Positions 4,705 through 5,591 of a stretch of DNA of 5,591 nt are shown in pieces. Source of the stretch: Gammaproteobacteria bacterium (GTDB lineage: Bacteria > Pseudomonadota > Gammaproteobacteria > GCA-001735895). Each line of letters opens with the position of its first letter. The first letter of the stretch is position 1. The notes below the pieces were generated by a model that worked only from the letters and a program-made list of their open reading frames with translations, searched no databases and was not told the DNA's origin. The stretch lies in assembly GCA_003231795.1 (NCBI GenBank), contig QIJI01000014.1, positions 1 to 5,591 of the forward strand, given 5' to 3'. The position numbers and the translations under genes are program-made.

Positions 4705-5591
4705 AGAGAATATATTGCGATAAATCTTCATCCAGCGATAGTTCGCCCAGATGATCGTTGACATAGTCGGCATCGATGGTGATGGTTTGCGCAACCATGT
4801 CCGATGCCTCAAAGCTAACGGTTTCGAGCAGCCGTTCCATTACCGTATGCAGTCGTCGCGCACCAATATTTTCCTGTTTTTCATTGACCTGCCAGGCTAC
4901 CTCGGCAATACGCGCCAGGGCATCGTCAGTGAACTCAAGATCCACGTCCTCGGTTTGCATTAATGCAGTGTATTGCTCGGTTAGCGATGCATTCGGTTCA
5001 CTTAAAATGCGCACAAAATCTTCAATCGTCAAGGCTGATAGCTCGACACGGATAGGTAATCGCCCCTGCAATTCCGGAATCAGATCGCTCGGTTTGGCAA
5101 CGTGGAAAGCACCGGACGCGATAAACAGGATGTGATCAGTCTTGATCATGCCGGCCTTGGTCGATACCGTGCAACCTTCGACCAGCGGCAACAGGTCGCG
5201 TTGGACCCCTTCGCGTGAAACGTCCGCGCCACTGGTCTCCTGGCGTCTTGCGACCTTGTCGATTTCATCGATAAAGACAATGCCGTTTTGTTCCGCATTT
5301 TCAAGCGCCGTCAATTTGAGCTCATCTTCATTGATCAGTTTTGCGGCTTCTTCATCGGTCAGCATTTTTAACGCATCTTCAACACGTAGCTTACGGGTTC
5401 GGGTTTTCTGATTACCGAGATTCTGAAACATCCCCTGCAGTTGATTGGTCATTTCTTCCATGCCCGGTGGCGCCATGATCTCGACTCCGACCGAGGGCAT
5501 CTGCAAATCAATTTCTATTTCCTTGTCATCGAGTTTGCCTTCACGCAACATTTTGCGAAATTTCTGACGTGTGCCGTCACCGCTGCTGCTT
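4703..5591 (-). CDS. hslU: HslU, ATPase subunit of the HslVU protease (C-terminal part)
   Basis: The frame is open to the right edge, and 295 codons are visible. These equal roughly the last two thirds of the 443-residue E. coli protein and align with it nearly throughout. HslU is a hexameric AAA+ unfoldase that feeds substrates to the HslV peptidase in the cytoplasm. Visible parts in order: the end of the I-domain (KLDDKEIEIDL, GVEIMAPPGMEEMTNQL, FQNLG); Walker B IVFIDEID (5281-5258); SREGVQRDLLPLVEG; sensor 1 ILFIASGAF (5131-5105); the arginine-finger stretch GRLPIR (5065-5048); and sensor 2 NIGARRLHTVMER (4870-4832). The C-terminus EDLSQYIL matches the E. coli tail EDLSRFIL, which inserts into HslV to activate it. 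Walker A and the true start lie beyond the window. The ATG at 5551 is internal, since 13 conserved-frame residues precede it. hslV would be expected further upstream. Confidence 0.98.
   Translation of the reverse strand, partial: SSSGDGTRQKFRKMLREGKLDDKEIEIDLQMPSVGVEIMAPPGMEEMTNQLQGMFQNLGNQKTRTRKLRVEDALKMLTDEEAAKLINEDELKLTALENAEQNGIVFIDEIDKVARRQETSGADVSREGVQRDLLPLVEGCTVSTKAGMIKTDHILFIASGAFHVAKPSDLIPELQGRLPIRVELSALTIEDFVRILSEPNASLTEQYTALMQTEDVDLEFTDDALARIAEVAWQVNEKQENIGARRLHTVMERLLETVSFEASDMVAQTITIDADYVNDHLGELSLDEDLSQYIL

Noticed and set aside
4347..4706. Plus-strand frame of 119 codons opposite the DUF971 gene.
   Set aside because: It mirrors a recognisable conserved gene exactly. It is typical antisense shadowing.
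4776..5411. Plus-strand frames of 119 and 89 codons opposite hslU.
   Set aside because: They are Ser-rich antisense shadows of highly conserved AAA+ sequence.
5549..5551. ATG at 5551 as the start of hslU.
   Set aside because: The frame continues to the edge with residues typical of the HslU I-domain, and Walker A is missing, so the gene starts outside the window.

Overview
The window looks like chromosomal DNA of a gammaproteobacterium. The minus strand reads hslU (3' part) - DUF971 gene - ubiE - ubiJ - ubiB. This gene order is familiar around the ubiquinone and HslVU genes of Pseudomonas-like gammaproteobacteria, where polyhydroxyalkanoate (pha) genes can sit between the DUF971 gene and ubiE. 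Here that gap holds only a repeat cluster. The products resemble their E. coli counterparts closely over long stretches, which supports the assignments, but genus and species cannot be read from the sequence.

Layout from left to right. Positions 1-221 are mostly non-coding. They may hold the first codons of a leftward gene running off the edge, preceded by a Shine-Dalgarno-like AAGGAG and a 30-bp dyad that overlaps a possible promoter. Positions 222-944 (+) encode an unnamed, probably exported 240-residue protein built from two copies of one small two-cysteine domain joined by an acidic linker. A 50-bp convergent gap with short direct repeats and a weak hairpin follows. Positions 995-4079 (-) hold ubiE, ubiJ and ubiB, joined by 1-nt stop/start overlaps and so almost certainly one translationally coupled operon. 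Positions 4080-4331 form an intergenic repeat cluster of the CGTCATCCCCGCG...GCGGGGA type, with three units in one direction and three in the other. This gives a MITE-like palindromic structure just upstream of ubiE. Positions 4332-4682 (-) encode a small DUF971 protein, and 4703-5591 (-) the C-terminal two thirds of the HslU unfoldase, cut by the window edge.

Functionally, ubiE, ubiJ and ubiB act in late ubiquinone biosynthesis: UbiE is the C-methyltransferase (also used for menaquinone), UbiJ the lipid-binding scaffold of the Ubi complex, and UbiB a membrane-bound kinase-like ATPase. HslU is the ATPase of the HslVU protease. The DUF971 protein has no settled role.

No new multi-gene system is evident. 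The least explained items are the duplicated-domain exported protein and the palindromic repeat cluster. Both are modest candidates for follow-up.
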